A stretch of DNA of 43,066 nucleotides from Peptostreptococcaceae bacterium (GTDB lineage: Bacteria; Bacillota; Clostridia; Peptostreptococcales; Filifactoraceae): positions 1 through 43,066 of the forward strand of contig JAUNKE010000012.1 of assembly GCA_030532905.1 (NCBI GenBank), read 5' to 3'. This document shows, piece by piece, positions 42,975 to 43,066 of the stretch. Both the position numbers and the translations under genes were made by a program. The notes beneath the pieces were generated by a model. The model had not been told where the DNA came from. It did no database searches and saw only the letters and a list, made by a program, of their open reading frames with translations. Numbering within the stretch: the first letter of the stretch is position 1; each line of letters starts with the position of its first letter.

Positions 42975-43066
42975 TTCTGTTCTGTTTTGGTTTTGGTTTT
43001 GCTTTTGTTTTTATTTGCTTTCTCTTTATCTTTATGTTTTGTTTTCGGTTGGGGTTATGCTTTTAG
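42975..43066. repeat. T/G-rich low-complexity tract at the right edge
   Basis: Irregular runs of GTTTTG, GTTTTTAT and CTTTATC on the plus strand with almost no A. No coding capacity seen. The mirror composition (A+C rich) occurs at 31470-31560. Confidence 0.5.

Larger units (their letters stand above)
42256..43066. other. Upstream region of the opp operon to the window edge
   Basis: 811 bases without a credible gene. They hold a leader of about 190 bases with an inverted repeat (CGATTGCC at 42338-42345 against a partner at 42420-42429) and a doubled AAACCGCTT (42361-42369, 42378-42386). Then come the promoter with its duplicated 18-base unit, AT-rich sequence, and T/G-rich low-complexity DNA from about 42975. 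The open frame at 42503-42739 is Phe/Ile/Asn-rich without a ribosome site and is discounted. Confidence 0.5.

Overview
The window reads as chromosomal DNA of a low-GC anaerobic Bacillota, most likely Clostridia/Tissierellia and possibly Peptoniphilaceae-like. The placement is inferred from gene neighbourhoods (tdk-DUF1385-prmC-prfA-sua5-rpiB-upp, acpS-alr-mazF, DUF5693-csaB-tagA, an oppDFBCA-type operon), strong AGGAGG-type ribosome sites and AT-rich spacers with Firmicute-style promoters and terminators. I see no tRNA, rRNA, CRISPR array or intact insertion sequence.

Layout. (1) About 130-14,400, minus strand: a long housekeeping run with tight junctions. It starts at tdk and passes through translation factors (prmC, prfA, sua5), rpiB, upp, two membrane or unknown genes, acpS, alr and mazF. 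It ends in a wall/S-layer block (DUF5693, csaB, tagA) and a terminator. A separately promoted alpha/beta hydrolase lies beyond. (2) 14,750-15,060: monocistronic rpmE with its own promoter and terminator. (3) 15,170-21,110, minus: an HscC-type Hsp70, a 1107-residue degenerate-J-domain/TPR partner, and two unknown small genes upstream. (4) 21,124-23,607, minus: the energizing module of an ECF vitamin transporter (ecfA1, ecfA2, ecfT). (5) 24,015-29,173, plus: a folate region, namely folE, an HD hydrolase and folB-folK; then a clear tetrahydrofolate (THF) riboswitch with terminator in front of an SLC13/DASS-like permease and folP; then an ECF S-component gene. (6) 29,290-31,424, minus: a probable acetyltransferase remnant, a pirin gene with an operator-like palindrome on its promoter, and a DUF554 membrane protein. 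(7) 31,624-42,255, minus: an oligopeptide ABC importer in the order oppD-oppF-oppB-oppC, followed by three paralogous lipoprotein binding proteins. The last two of these have their own promoters and terminators.

Most notable points: a THF riboswitch controls a transporter that is not a known folate carrier and sits next to folP, which suggests uptake of a folate precursor such as p-aminobenzoate. An HD hydrolase is embedded in the folate operon where the missing dihydroneopterin-triphosphate phosphatase step could fit. folE has a structured leader that is not the class-I THF riboswitch. The hscC promoter carries one perfect half of the CIRCE operator. The MazF toxin gene has no adjacent antitoxin. 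All functional statements rest on reading motifs by eye; no database search was run.
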